From positions 863,643 through 927,642 of the forward strand of contig FJUW01000042.1 in assembly GCA_900074885.1 (NCBI GenBank): DNA of 64,000 bases, read 5' to 3'. Numbering within the stretch: position 1 is the stretch's first letter; each line of letters begins with the position of its first letter. Under the pieces are notes generated by a model. That model searched no databases. It was not told where the DNA came from and saw only the letters and a list, made by a program, of their open reading frames with translations. The stretch comes from Rhynchosporium graminicola. Its lineage: Eukaryota > Ascomycota > Leotiomycetes > Helotiales > Ploettnerulaceae. The position numbers and the translations under genes were made by a program. Below are positions 35,200-48,899 of this stretch, one piece after another.

Positions 35200-36090
35200 G
35201 GCGCCGAATCGGTAGAGTCACGCCCTAGGAAGTCTTATCTTACTAAGAAGATCCTGCCCCTAGATAATAGATCGGACCTTACATTCCTCTAATAGAGAGT
35301 ATCGATAAGAGACCGGCTAGCTATAAACACTAACTAATACTCTACGGACTTCTCCCGGCGCGTTCTCGTATAGGGGCTAGTTACTAGATTAGCTAAGGAG
35401 TATCTTACGCCTTAGTACCTCGCTAACGAGTTTAAAACTAGCGATAAAATAATCTTCTTATTAGAGGAGAACTTTCTTACTAGTTTAGAAGAAGATAACT
35501 ATTATAATACTTTCTACTGCTTAGAAATATAATAACTCGGTTATATACGCGAGACTTTCGCCGAGTTTCGTAGTCGATTTTAAAGCGCTATTATCTAAAG
35601 TAAAGTTAAAAAGAAGAAGTAGTTCTTCTATATATAGGATAAGATTATATTATCCTTACGCGCTTTAACTCTTATTATTAAACTAATATAGAATAAGGAT
35701 TACGCTTCTATAGTTAGATTCTTACTTTCTTTTAATACTAAGCGTTACTATAACTCAGAACGTACTTATCCCGAGAAAGCTACTACCTAGGTATAGTACC
35801 GTAAGCCTATTATTACTACTGCGACTACTACTAGTTCTACCTCTTACCGGTTCTTAAGCTTAGCTCCTTAATAAACTACTCCTGTACTATACGTATATAC
35901 TTCTACCCCGGTATAGGCTAGTACTCCTTCTGCGCTAAAACGCCTTATTACCTCGACCGGAGAACCCTTTAGGTATTATAGTTATAGATAGCTCGGTTAT
36001 ATTAAGCTAGACTGCTCTAATTCGCCTAAGGTTTAATTAATCGACGAATTTCCGGAAGAAGATTAAGTAACTAAGGAAGTAGTAGAAGAC
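35200..36090 (+). pseudogene. Family 1 gag, copy 2
   Basis: A gag-like frame with RIP stops, ending in a knuckle-like stretch (GYIKLDC near 35,990-36,010). It is interrupted at 36,090 by the 135-bp-LTR element and resumes at 44,785 toward the protease. Confidence 0.7.
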
Positions 36091-36225
36091 TGTGATGTCA
36101 CTGGATTTGTACCTAGCTAGTAGCGCATAGACCCCTCCCTCCTATAGCTTTCTTTCCAAGGTCTCCAGACCTTCTCTATAATATAACTACGCTTCTCAAG
36201 AGGTTCTGTTCCCATACCTTTTCTA
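36091..36225 (+). repeat. Family 3 LTR (5')
   Basis: 135 bp, beginning TGTGATGTCACTGG and ending TTTTCTA (RIP form of a CA end). Near-identical to 44646-44780. Confidence 0.88.
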
Positions 36226-39200
36226 GTGACTACCGCAGGGAGAGATTAAGCTATATCTCTATCTACTAGTAATTCTTTCGTGCTTTAACTTCTTCTCTAG
36301 AAGAAACTACCGAGTATAGCAATAGTACTAGTAGTACCTAATACTACTATAGCGCCTAAGATATCCAGATCGCCTTAAAATTTCGGGCATAGGCCCTTAG
36401 TAAACCCCAGATATCGACGGAATATCTACGAAGAATCCTATAGTATTAGAAGGCCTTAAATTGCAAGGATATATACCCTCCTAGCTATACGTAACTATTT
36501 ACACTAAGCACCCCTATATATTTCAGGACTCTTCTAGGCCTCAGAAACAGTAGAAAGAAGTATCCAGATCTACTACTTGCAGCTTCCCTGAGGATAATAA
36601 CCCTATATCCGGGCACGGAAGTCATATCCTAGGCAAAGATTATCTCGAAACCTCATATCCTAGCTCTTCCCTTCAAGAGCCTCGAGTGATATAAACCGGC
36701 CCCGCTATCTCCCTTTCGAGCCCGCCTCGAAACAAGAATATCACCGCTAACCTGGCTTCGAGCTAACTATAGATAATATTAACGCTGAAAGCTGAAAAAT
36801 ACTACTATAACTAGCCATAATTACTATAATATATTAATAATACCTAGTACTCTAGTAGTAAAGAATCTAACGATATTAATTCTTCTTTCTAGGAGTTAAT
36901 AAATAATATACTTATATAGTCGCCTAAGATATACCCTGACTACTAAACTTCAGAATCTAACGCGGTAGATTCAGTACCTCCTTATACTATTTCATAGCCC
37001 TTATATATAAATCTCTATGAAGAACTAAAGGGATTAACTCGAAAGTTCTCTAAATTCCGAATTTTCGAGAACCCGAATATCGAGGAGCCTGCTCACCTTA
37101 TCTTGGCTCGAGCAGTCTCGAAGCTAACTTTACCTTTCCCCGTAACTTCTGCGTAGCCTCCCCTGAGCTAATCTAGTACTATATTAGCAGCTAAGATAAA
37201 CTCCATATATTAACTTCCTAGCTAGAAGATATTATAACCCTTAAGATATAGTAGCTACGACGTATCAGGGGAATTACTAATTATATAGTCATATGCACTA
37301 GAGTCTCCAGAATCTATACTAATTTTCTAAACCTTCGCACCGGTTAAATATTTAATAGGAATAAGCTCTACACCTAATACTTATTATTATAAGCTGAAAA
37401 ATATCTAGGAGAGTATAACTTCTTAAGAATTATCTACTCTATTAACGCTAAAGAAGCTACTAAATATAGCCTAAACCTAAAACCTCTAACTATTAGCCGA
37501 GATAACGAAACTAATATAGCTACCGTATTAAGATAATACGATTATAAAAGAGGGAGGAGAAATACTAGAGGTAGCTGAAATACTAACCTCTTTATAAGCC
37601 TTTAAGGTTTCGGTCTTCGATTAGAGCTACGCAATATATAATTAAACTTAGCTTAGAGAAACAATAGAGCAGCTAAAAGAAAGAATTCAGTAGAAATTAA
37701 ACTCTAAGATAGATATTAAGGCTACTCGAGAGAAAGTTAAGGAGAGTAGGAAAGGTAAGATATCTAGAATATCTGGAATAAAGATACCCTGATTTAATAG
37801 AGCTAAGGACTTCTGCGGTAATAGAGATATACTAGTAGTATAATAGCTAGACCGCCTTAACTATAACTTTAAGGTAGAAAGTCTGATACTACTTATACCT
37901 ATATACCTAAGAGCTATCACGATTTTACTAAGTAGCGATACTTCCTAACGTTTCAGATCAGATGTAAGAATAAAGGAGATTATATAAAATAGAGTATATA
38001 CAGGTAAGGAGAAGAAGTAAGAAGTTATTAAGTAGCTTAAGACTTAATACCCAGATGATAACCTGCCCTTAGATAAGGTAGATATTATAGCTAAAGTATT
38101 AAACCTTATTTAAGGTGAACACGAGAACCTCACCTCTTACTACTACTATACTATAACTCTTCTTAAGCGTATAAGAGTTACTAATATTAAGAAGGGTCTA
38201 GGAGAACCTTTACTACCTAAGAAGACCTCTGATAAGTATATCCTTACCTCTCTTACTTAGGCTTTTATCCGAGGAATTAAAGATAATAAGCTAAGAGTTT
38301 ATACTTTGAATAATAATATTCTACGCGTTCTATACTTATAGAGAACGTATAAGGTGCTATATCTATCGTAATAGTTAATTAAGGCATAGGAGAAAGTAGA
38401 AGAAGAGGTAGAGAAGAGAAAGTACTTTAATAGACTAGAAGAGTATATCGCGCAGGCTATAGGAATACCTATATATATTATATTAGCTGCCTATACCTAG
38501 AACACGCTCACCTATAGGGTGCAGACTAATACTAGTGTTTCGAGTTAGTAAAATAGTTCTTCGGGCCTACCTCAGAATCCTTCGAGCTCCTATTAATCTA
38601 GGCAGAATTCTTCGAGTGCCCTACCTACTTATTTACCCTAATTACAGCCGATTCTGTAGCTCACCGCCCCTCTAACCTTAAATGCTTAAATAACGCAGGC
38701 AGCTAGGAGTAGAACTAGGTACTAACCTTAGTAATACTAGCTACCTCACTATCGAAATAACTTTAATATAAGCGATAGATAGTAGTTATATCCCAGAAAC
38801 GGAATATAAACTAATATTAATACTTCTGCTAATATTCCTCCTTTGCGACTAGCGCGAGAGAGCCTAAACCTATATATCAATAGGACCCTAGTATATAACT
38901 CTAAGAGGGATAGTATCCTCTATATTAGCTATGGATATTGCGGCTACCTCAAGTTAGCTTACCTAAATGTTATATTGCCTTTTTAGGAGCGTACGCACCT
39001 AAAACAAATTGTATTCCCAGAAACTACTGCCTAGGTATTATATACTTAGCTATAGGGAGACTTTTATAGTATCGAAGGACCTAGAGCTATAGATAATAGG
39101 GTTCCTTTTAGTACCTCTAAATTATTATCGATAATATCTGTAATATTAGCTTCTAGCTCAGATAGAGTTAGTATACTAAGCTCAGTAGAAATAACCTTAT

Positions 39201-40999
39201 TTGATTAATTTATATAAGCTAGATCTACTAAGTTAAGTAATAAAGCGGGAAAAGCGAAAGCTATAATTATACTTCTAGATAACCTATAGTACTAAGCAGA
39301 GTCCGTAGAGATATTAGGAAATAAGGCAGAAAGAGAGGAGGAAGATAAAAGTGTTTATACTAGAGTAATATATAGGACCCGGAATAAGAAACGTATAAGG
39401 ATTAATATTCCTGAGGAGTAGGAGGCAGCTAAGGAACTAGAGGTAGTTACTTAAGGATCTGGACTAAGGTCTGCGATAAAGGAAGATAGGAAGAAAGGGA
39501 GATAATTAAGAGAGATAGTTAAGCGTAAAGGATTAGGACTAGTTAATTTCAAGGACTTAGCTACTAGTATTAACGTTATAATAAATCTTCTAGAATTATT
39601 TCAGATATCCCTAGAGATATTAAAGTAATTTCGTAAGCTATCTACGCGTTATAATTAAAAGAAGGTAAACCTGAAGTCTTCGACTAAGAATAGTATACTT
39701 AGACCTAGATCTATATAAGCTTTATTAGCAGCTATCACTAGGAATTTGAAGCTTACCCAAGTTACGCTACGAGTTCATCTAGCTAATAAGGCCTAGAAGG
39801 TTCCTAGGAGGATAAAAGTAATAGAAAAGGGCAAGGCTATAATCGTAGAATTAAAAGTTAGTATATATTCTGTGGATTAAGGCTCTGATCTAGTTATTAT
39901 ATCTCCCGCGTTATAGTAATATCGAGGTTGAAGACTATTCCACTAGCCTCTTATAGATACGCTAGGGTCAGCTATAGTATAGCTAATAGTATATAATATT
40001 AACTCACTAAGTTTATCGTATTTAACTTTAGAGTGAAGGATATATAGCGAAAAGTCCACGCGTTTATAAGAGATACTAAGAGTCCAAACGACAAGGAGCT
40101 AAGCTTACTTCTTGGGCTCCCGTAGTTATATTCTATTAATGCGAAGATCGATATTTACAAAGGTCTTCTTACCCTTAGCGGCAATCGAAGTAAAGAAATA
40201 ACTATTACTATTCAAAGCCCTCTCTTTATAGAATCTATACCCTTGAACCTGATTCTGCATCTAAAAGTGAAATCTAATAAAGACATATCAGATTTAATTA
40301 TTAAATTTATAGAGAGCTCGGATATCTCTATTACTAATAACGAGTTCGCCTCTGATTCTTCTTCTGAATCAGAGACTAACGATACTTCTTCTTCTAGTAA
40401 TTCTAACTCTTTAAAAAACTAGATTTACTAGGCTATCCTGAGACGACGTTAAACTTATCACTGGCCCGCTATAGCCGTCTAGAGGTATTTAGAACTACTT
40501 AAAACCTCAGATATTTAGCAGACACCTCGGAAGTTTCCTATGTATTAAAAGGGCCTCCTAGAGCTTCAAATTTCAAAGACTAAATACCTTCCGTAGGATA
40601 GAGGCCTATTATAAATTAGTACCCCTCTGTATCAGTAGGCTTATTCCTGGCCTTATTTACTCAAGCTGATATTGCCTCTATATATATGCCAGAGACTAGG
40701 AGGGCTACTACTTAGTCTAGGTTATTATTATAGCTTCTTCTATCCTTAAACGATATAGCCTAGCTGAAACCCTCGAGAATCCGCAGTAATTACCTTTAGT
40801 CCTGCTATCTAGCTATTAAGCCCTCCTTGAAATCCTAATATCGACCTATATCTGCAGAATAGCTTAGAATATATAGTAACTACGCTAAAACACAGAATAT
40901 TACTACAGAATCTAATAAGAAGGTACTATATATTATAGTATTCCCTATATAAAGAAGAGTTATTAGGTTACTAATAGCAGAAGTAACTAACGAAGTTCT

Positions 41000-43900
41000 G
41001 AACGATTAGATTACTAAGAGCTAGTTAACTTTTAGTATAGCTATACTACCAGAAGAAATTAAGCAAGTTCATAAGCTACTATATATATATCGATATATTA
41101 ACTCAATAGGCCTAGAAGATATACCCTTTACTGATCTCTACTACTACAGAGCTAGAATCCTAGAACATTCTAAGCTAATCCAGGAGAATATAGCTAGGAG
41201 ATACACACTAGCTAAGCTCGCCTCGCTAAATAAGATAATTAAGGAGGGAATTAAGTATAGGATATTTGAGAGTATACTCCTAGCTAACGGAGCGCTATCA
41301 GATTAGAATAGCTATCTATATATAGTAGATAAAGGATCAGACTCTAAGGTATAAACTAGGGAGTATAGAGTAATATTTAATTACTCTAAGATCAAAGAGA
41401 AAACTCCTAGCTACTTAATAATCTCTATAGCAGAATACTTTATATTTCTTAGTAATCCTAAGTATCGCCTATTTATCCAGATAGATCTGAAACACGCTTA
41501 CTAGTTAGTAAACTTATACCTAAACGACTGCTATATCTATGCCTTCTCTATACTAGGCTACGGCTAACTATAACTAACACGCATGCCTTAAGAGTATAGA
41601 AGCTCAGCCTTTTTAATGATAGAACTCATGAAGCTAGTATTTAGAGATATACTAAGATCTGCTAAGGCAGTAGAGAAAGGTTTCGATAACTCTAAGCCCT
41701 CGCTATTCTCTCTAATTATTTCTGAGGGTAGAGTAGTTCTTTAGTCTTTACTCTTCTATATAAATAATATCTTTATAGCTTTTAAGATATTTAAGGAGGT
41801 ATTTGCATTTCTGAAAGACTATCTCTTACCTAGACTCCTATAGTCTAGTCTGAAACTTTCATTTAAGAAGTGTCTGCTATTTATAATAGAGGTATTAGTT
41901 TTAGGAACCTTATATAAGGCTAGAGGTAAATTAATAATTAAACTAGAAAGGGCCTCAAGAATCTAAGCATAGCCGGTTCCTAAGAATACTACGGAGGTCA
42001 GAAGATTCCTGGGAGCGATCTAAATTACGCGGCCCTAGGTAAAGAATTATACAGAGATTACTTAACTATTAAATCGACTTACTAGAGATATAGAATAGAG
42101 ATAGAAAGAGAATAAGGCGATATCATTTGAGCTACTGAAGGAAGTATACTTAAGGGTAGTAGAGAGAAACAGCTACGATCCAACTCTCCTAGTGTAAATA
42201 TATATAGATACTAGTGGATATGCAGGAGGATATTATATTATATAATCTAAGGAAGGAGAGAAGAAGATAGTACTAATCCTTTTCGATAGCTTCACTTTCT
42301 CTAAAACCTAAAGGAATTATAGGACGTATAAAAGAGAGCTCCTGTTAATTATAGAGTTCAGTCGCAAATATTATCATATATTGCGGGAAGATAAGCTAGG
42401 AATTATCTATATAGATTATTAGCTATTAACTCACTTTCTGGATTCTTTAGCTCTTCAGGAGGGAATTTATACTAGGTAAGCTTCAGAGCTAAGGTTATTA
42501 AATATACAGATTTACTATATTCCCAGCAGCCGAAATAAGACTACGGATACTTTATCACGTACTATTTTTCCTAGAGATAATTACGATAGACTAGATATAA
42601 TAAGGTTTAAAGAAGAGCAGCAGACTACTACTAGACTTATCTGGAGATAGAAGGACGGAATTAGTAGATATAAAGATCTACTAAAAGAGTTAGAGCTTAG
42701 TACTAAGAAGACTAATAGTAAGAAATTAGAAGTTATCAGAGAGATATTTAAGGTAGATAATATCGAGAAATAGGCAGGAGGTGAGAAGGAAGATCTGGAG
42801 TTTATAGCTACCCTATATGCAGTAGGAGAGAGGTTCTAGGATATAACTTTATAGTTAAGTTCACCCTTTACTAGACTATAAGTTTTAGAAGATACGCCTC
42901 TCCGTGAAATATTTGAAGCTCTATCTGCGGAAACTTACTAGTTATCGAAGCTAGTAATAGTCGAGCTAATATCCTCTTCAGAAGCTTATAAGAAGATATA
43001 CTAGTATAAGGATATTATCAGGTTCCTTCTCTATAGTATCTACCCAGACAGTACAGATCGTATAAGGAAGAGATCCCTAGAGCTCCGATATAAGAAATAT
43101 AAGTAGGAGCATAAGGTATTATAGTATAAATAGAAAGGAGTATATAAATATTATCTTATGCTAGGATAAGTTATAGAAGCTTTAGTGAAGGCGTATAATA
43201 AGGGAGGATATTTTATATCGACTATTATTACTAGAAAACTCAGAGGTATCTATTAGCTTACACTTACTAAGGATATTACTCTGTATATTACTAGGTGTCT
43301 ATAATACGCGAAACACGGACTAGCTCAGAAGTTAGCACTACTCTCCTAGATTATAGTCTCTGCACCGATAGAATTACTTAGGGCAGACTTTTATAGACCT
43401 TTTATGCAACTGCCTAAGAGTTATAGATACTTTCTTATCGTTATAGACTACTTCTCCCGGCTAGTTTAGGCTTTTCCTTATGTAGCAGCTAACTCGGAAT
43501 ATATTAAGGTATCGCTAGACATGCTATTTGAGATAGATAGTGTGCCTATTAGCTTTTATATAGATCCTAGAAGTCACTTTAGGGAAGAAATCAGAAACTA
43601 TGTTAGTAAGAAAGGTGTTTTATAGCTCAACTTACCCTTAGCCTCTAAGAAGTCCACGGGCATAGCAGAGAAGGCTATTGATTTAGTTTAGTAAGCTATA
43701 ACTAAGATAAGTCCTAATTATACTATTAAGCTCTAAAAGGTAGTATTTGAAATGAATTTAAGGGAGATTAAGTTCTTTAGGTACTTATCTTTTCATATAT
43801 ACTATAGGTATTAGCTAAGGTCAGAAGTAGACCTTACCTTTCCCGCTTATTATATCAGAGCGATTCATTAAGAATTAGACTTATAAGGATTCCCTAAAGT

Positions 43901-44440
43901 GCTTTAGGGAGCCGATAGTGAAGAGAGTGAAGAATAGGGAGACAAGGTATTAGAGTATATTAGGATATAAGCTACTAAATTAGAACAAGTGGATATAGCC
44001 TTATACCTAGAAAGAATAAGACGGAAAGAGATATATAATCTAAGGGTGTCTAGAAGGCAGTATCTAGGAATTAGCTCTATAGTTATGCTTTACGATTATA
44101 CTATAGCTAGGCAAAAACTGCGTCTAAGCTAGAGAGGTCCTTTCGTGGTCTCCGGCATAAGTAGCGAACATAGTAAATCTTATACCTTATAGCAACTCGA
44201 CGAAACACTTATACTACGATACTTCCATATTAATCAAATAAAGCCCTTTTATCTGCGAAACTTATACCTTATAAATAGACAAGAGGAAAGACTACTATCA
44301 TATTAGAACCTCAGAGCTAAGAAGGGTAAATATTCTCTGCTAGTAGAGCTCAGAACAGGTCGAAAGATAGAGGTAGTAGCTAGAGATTCTATACTAGGGG
44401 TGTAGCAGCAGGAGTAGGGAGTTTGATAATATATATGGAA
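41000..44440 (+). pseudogene. Family 3 pol (RT, RNase H, integrase)
   Basis: One reading with stops at RIP positions covers reverse transcriptase, RNase H, a connection segment and integrase (DFYRPFMQLPKSYRYFLIVI at about 43,390). The RT catalytic box reads YINN where YxDD is expected, and a G-to-A change at each Asp codon explains this. It is inactive. Confidence 0.8.
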
Positions 44441-44611
44441 GGTTTAAGGTCAGGGATTATAGAGTTTTAATCTGTAGGTTTAGGAGTTATAATATTAGAA
44501 GGAGATATTCTTTATCTCTAGAGGGAGTTATTCAGGTGGACTTCTAGGAGTACTTGGTTCTGGAGGTGTGTTTATAGCTGTATTATATGATTTACTTTAG
44601 CATATCGATAG

Positions 44612-44631
44612 AGGTCTCGAGGGCGAGACTT
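44612..44631 (+). repeat. Pre-LTR hairpin of Family 3
   Basis: Stem AGGTCTCG/CGAGACTT (8 pairs, one G-U) with loop AGGG, 14 bp before the 3' LTR. It has the same loop as Family 2, with compensating stem changes. Confidence 0.75.
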
Positions 44632-44645
44632 GTAGGTAGTGGACT

Positions 44646-44780
44646 TGTGATATTACTGGATTTGTACCTAGCTAGTAGCGCACAGACCCCTCCCTCCTAT
44701 AGCTTTCTTTCCAAGGTCTCCAGACCTTCTCTACAATATAACTACGCTTCTCAAGAGGTTCTGTTCCCACACCTTTTCTA
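44646..44780 (+). repeat. Family 3 LTR (3')
   Basis: 135 bp, followed by the AGAC target duplicate and the resumed Family 1 frame. Begins TGTGATATTACTGG. Confidence 0.88.
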
Positions 44781-44784
44781 AGAC

Positions 44785-47700
44785 GTACCCTCCGAATCTG
44801 GACTAATACTAGAGGGAAACGATAAGGCCTAGGTAAAAACTCCTTCTTAGGTCTACGTAGGTATAATCTCTCTAATCTAGACCTTAACTCCTTAATAAGA
44901 GGTAAGTAATTTATATACCTAACTATAGTTAGTATAAATAGGCTAAGAGTCTCTATAAATAGCTTAATCGATACCGGAGCGAATAGTTATCTGTTTATTA
45001 ATCGTACTCTTACCGGACGATTATCGGGAGCCCTTAGTATTAAAATCGAGCTACTACTTTATTCTATTCTAATACGTAGTTTCTAATAGTCTATTAGAAC
45101 TTATATTACCTATTTTATATATTTATACTTTTCTATTAATAGTAAGCGTATTTATAACTGCAATTTTATTCTACTAGATTTAGGATAATAAGATATAATT
45201 ATTAGTATTAAATAGATACAACGATTTCAGGTTAAGCTAGATACGCTCTACTATAAGCTACTATAGTCGGAACGCTATCTAGTTACCCTCTGATATAATA
45301 AGGAGATAATTATAACTCTACTGCTTTATAAACTTAGTATTAATCGATCTTACTAAATCGATACTAACGCGCGGGACTTAGCTATAAACTAGCTAGACTA
45401 ATACTAATTATACTAAATAGTAGTAATATAGTATATTAACGTATTATCTCTACTCTTTAACTTATTTCCGCTTATCGCTAAGGAATCCGAATCCCTTTCC
45501 GCTCCGAATTCATCGAGAAAGGTACTTGCGCCGAAACCTTACTATAAGTGCTTCTCTTAACCTCCGAGGATCTGGAAACTAGTTCTGATTTATTAAATTA
45601 GTATTATAGCTTTTTATTTTAATATAAAATATAAAGGTTCTGAATTATTCTTTACTAGTATCTATAAGATAGACTGCCTCTTATAAGACTATCTAAATAG
45701 CGACTCTTCTAAGGATCCTAATACTGAACGACTTATAGCTAAAAAGCTATTAGAATAGTATTATACTCTTAAGGAAGCTTTTTCTAAGCGGGATTTTAAT
45801 ATTCTTTTACTATATCGCTTATACGATTATAAAATTATTCTAGAAGAACTATTACCTAATATATATTCGCTTTTATATTAGTAATCTATAGACGAACTAT
45901 AAGTAACTAAGGAGTATCTTATAGAGAACTTAGATAAGGGATTTATCGAATCCAGCTAAAGTCCCTTTATATTACTTATACTATTTATTAAAAAGGCCGA
46001 TAGAGGATTACGCTTCTATATTAACTATCGTAAGCTTAATACGATCACTCGAAAGGATTCTTACTTAATACCTAGGATCGATAAGCTCTTAACTTATATA
46101 TCTAAAGTAGTAATCTTTACTAAACTAGATATCTGAGTAGTATTTAACTATATCTATATAGACCTCGAATTAGAGGAATATATTACTTTCCGAACCTGCT
46201 TTAGATCTTATAAATATAAAGTATTACCTTTTAGGCTCTATAACGGACCTAGTACGTACTAGCGATATATAAATAATATATTACTAGACTACTTAGATAA
46301 TTTCTATATAGCTTACTTAGATAATATCCTTATATACTCGGAAACGCTCTAGGAATATAAGGAATATATTAAATTAGTACTATAACGCTTAATAGATACC
46401 GGATTCTAGGTAGATATTAAGAAAAGCGAATTCTACGTTACTCGGACTAAATACCTTAGATATATCGTTATTACTAACGGAATCGAGCCAGATCCCGAGA
46501 AGGTAGTACTATTAGTGGACTAGAAGTACCCCGAAATAGTAATAACAATGAAATCATTCATAAGATTCTATAGGTTCTACTATTAATTTATTCGGAATTT
46601 CGGCCTTATTACTAAACTTCTCTTAGTGCTTACTCGGCCTATAGTACTATAGAATTTCACTAACGATTATAAGAAGTCCTTTAACGATTTAAATTAATAG
46701 CTACTATTAGTATAGAAACTATACTATTTCGACTCTGAATTATAAACTAAACTAGAAACTAATACTTCTAATAGTATAATAGCTAGAGTTATCTCTTAGT
46801 TATATGAAGATAACTAGTAGTATCTAATTAGATTCTACTCTTATATTCTTAATAGATATAAACTAAACTAGAAGATCTATAATAAGGAGCTATACGCTAT
46901 TATTAAGTCTTTCCGGAAATAGAGACCGGAACTTATATCTCTACGACGCTATATCGGCGTATATATAGACTATCGATCCTTAGAATACTTTATAACTACT
47001 AAGGTCCTAACTAGTAAGTAAGCTAGATAGATAGAATTCCTTTCCGAATTAAAATTTTAAATTATATATACGCTTAATAAAGATAACGCTAAAGCTAATA
47101 TCCTTAGCTATAGGGAATAAGATCTAAGGATATAGGAATAATAGAAATAGGATAGTAGATCTCGGGTTTTAATACCTATAGAAAGCATAGACCTTAGGAT
47201 TAATAAAGAACTAGCTAAGTATTATATCGATTAAATTAGTTATATATACCTAATATCGCTAGGGACTGATACGCTACCGGAACTTATATATAACTCCTTT
47301 AATTTAATTGAGAAACTATATTAATTTAACTGAGAATTGTTTTCTAATAAATAGAATATATTAGGAGATAACTATACTATTAATAATAGTTTACTACTTT
47401 ATAATAGTTATCTATACGTATAACGCTATATCTCGCTATATACCCGTTTAATTAGCGAAGTCTACGATTAAGTTTCCTCCGCTTATCTAAATACTTATAA
47501 GACCGCCGAAATGATTTCTACCTGTTATTATTAGAAAAGACTCGTATTAGATATAAAATAGTATACTTATAATTGCCGCTTCTATTAGTACTCTCATCCG
47601 AAGTAAACGAAATAGTAAGGATTCCTCTACCTATTACCGGTGCTTAGCTACCTTATATAGTACTTAGCTATAGATTTTAAGGACTTCTCGCCTGATAACT

Positions 47701-48563
47701 AAGGATTTAATAGGATATTAGTATTTATCGACCGCTTAGAGAAAGATTCCGTATCGATACTATACTATTGTAATATCGATACTCGCGGGATAGCGACGTT
47801 ATTTATCTAATAGATATATTGTTTCGGATATACCCCTGAGTTAATTATATCTGATTAAGGAGCTTAGTTAGTCTTATCCTTCTAGTAAGAGTTTTACTAT
47901 ATAATTAGAGTTAAGGTTAAGCTCTCTACCTCTTTCTACTAGTAAACCGATAGATAAACGGAGATTATAAATTAGTATATTAACTAACGCTTTAGACTTT
48001 TCGTTAATTACTACTAGAGTAACTAGGGCGAACTACTACTAATAATAGACCGCGCCTAAGTAACCTTACCTTACGACTCTATCGGTATAGCGCTATATAC
48101 CCTTAAATATAGTATACTAATACGGAATAGCTAGGACTAGAAGTAACTTACCGGATCGATACTATAAGAGAAGCTTAATTATACTAATACTAAATCCCTA
48201 GCTAAATATACTAAATCCGCTATTAAGGTTATAAAAGCTAATATACTAGCTACTTAGAAAAGGAAAAGCGCTATAACTAACCCGAAAAAGAATAATATCG
48301 ACTAAGAAGTTAGAGATAAGGTATTTCTCTCTATAAGGAACCTTAAGAATCACTAGCTAAGTAAGAAGCTATCTAGTCTCTAGGTAGGACTATACTAGGT
48401 CCTAGCTAAGATCGGATACTCTTATAAGCTAGATTTGCCCCCGGGATCTTCTATATACGATATATTCGCTCCCGAATTACTCTTTAAGGACCCGGACGAC
48501 CTGTTACTAAGCTAGGAGTTACTAAATCTACCCCTGGAGGTTATCGTTACTTAAGAAGAGTAG
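44785..48563 (+). pseudogene. Family 1 pol, copy 2 (protease to start of chromodomain)
   Basis: Protease LIDTGANSY near 44,963; RT with KLDI near 46,120 and AYLDNILIYS at 46,311-46,340; RNase H; integrase near 47,400-48,200. The chromodomain begins near 48,540, is cut by the Family 4 element, and resumes at 55,411 (LGHDSDLT-stop-YNASDL). Stops are at RIP positions. Confidence 0.85.
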
Positions 48564-48745
48564 TGTAATGGGTCTGTGCGCCTAGTGCCTCCCACTCCTG
48601 TATTTCAGAATTAGAGAGGAAGAAAGAACTTTCTCTCCTTAATAATTAGTTTCTATATTAACCAGATTATTACTAGCGAACCTCTAGCGACTATTCTACT
48701 ATTCTATTATACCTATTTACTTTAGCGTACTAAGTAATTATTATA
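48564..48745 (+). repeat. Family 4 LTR (5')
   Basis: Outer end TGTAATGGGTCTGTGCG un-mutated; inner end TAAGTAATTATTATA RIP-converted. A candidate primer site CTAATTGCT at 48748-48756 follows after two bases. Confidence 0.9.
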
Positions 48746-48899
48746 TTCTAATTGCTTTTACTTAACGTTAACTTAAATAGTTATAATAGCTTAAAGCGGA
48801 GAATCCTCTATTACGTTAACCCGACTTATACTCTAAGATAACTCTATTAGGGCCTAGATAATACCTAGCGATATACTAGTAGACGACCTTTTAGTTCTA

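Larger units (their letters stand above)
36091..44780 (+). mobile_element. Family 3 Ty3/gypsy element (135-bp LTR, 8.7 kb)
   Basis: LTRs are 36091-36225 and 44646-44780. The target duplication AGAC (36087-36090, 44781-44784) is confirmed because removing the element restores the sequence found uninterrupted in Family 1 copy 1. It has a long gag region (capsid-like 37,800-38,560), RT (IQIDLKHAY near 41,478 and FYINNIF near 41,755), RNase H (YIDTSGYAGGYY near 42,200) and integrase (near 43,390-43,700). RIP is lighter in its LTRs. The first 1.5 kb of the internal region shows no readable domain. Confidence 0.85.

Noticed and set aside
36224..36240. TAGTGACTACCGC after the Family 3 LTR considered as a tRNA primer site (TGG start altered by RIP)
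   Set aside because: The TGG would overlap the LTR end that both LTRs share, and I could not match it to a specific tRNA 3' end.
36226..37750. Possible extra gene in the first 1.5 kb of the Family 3 internal region
   Set aside because: No frame is readable even when RIP-type stops are allowed. It may be leader sequence or heavily damaged gag.
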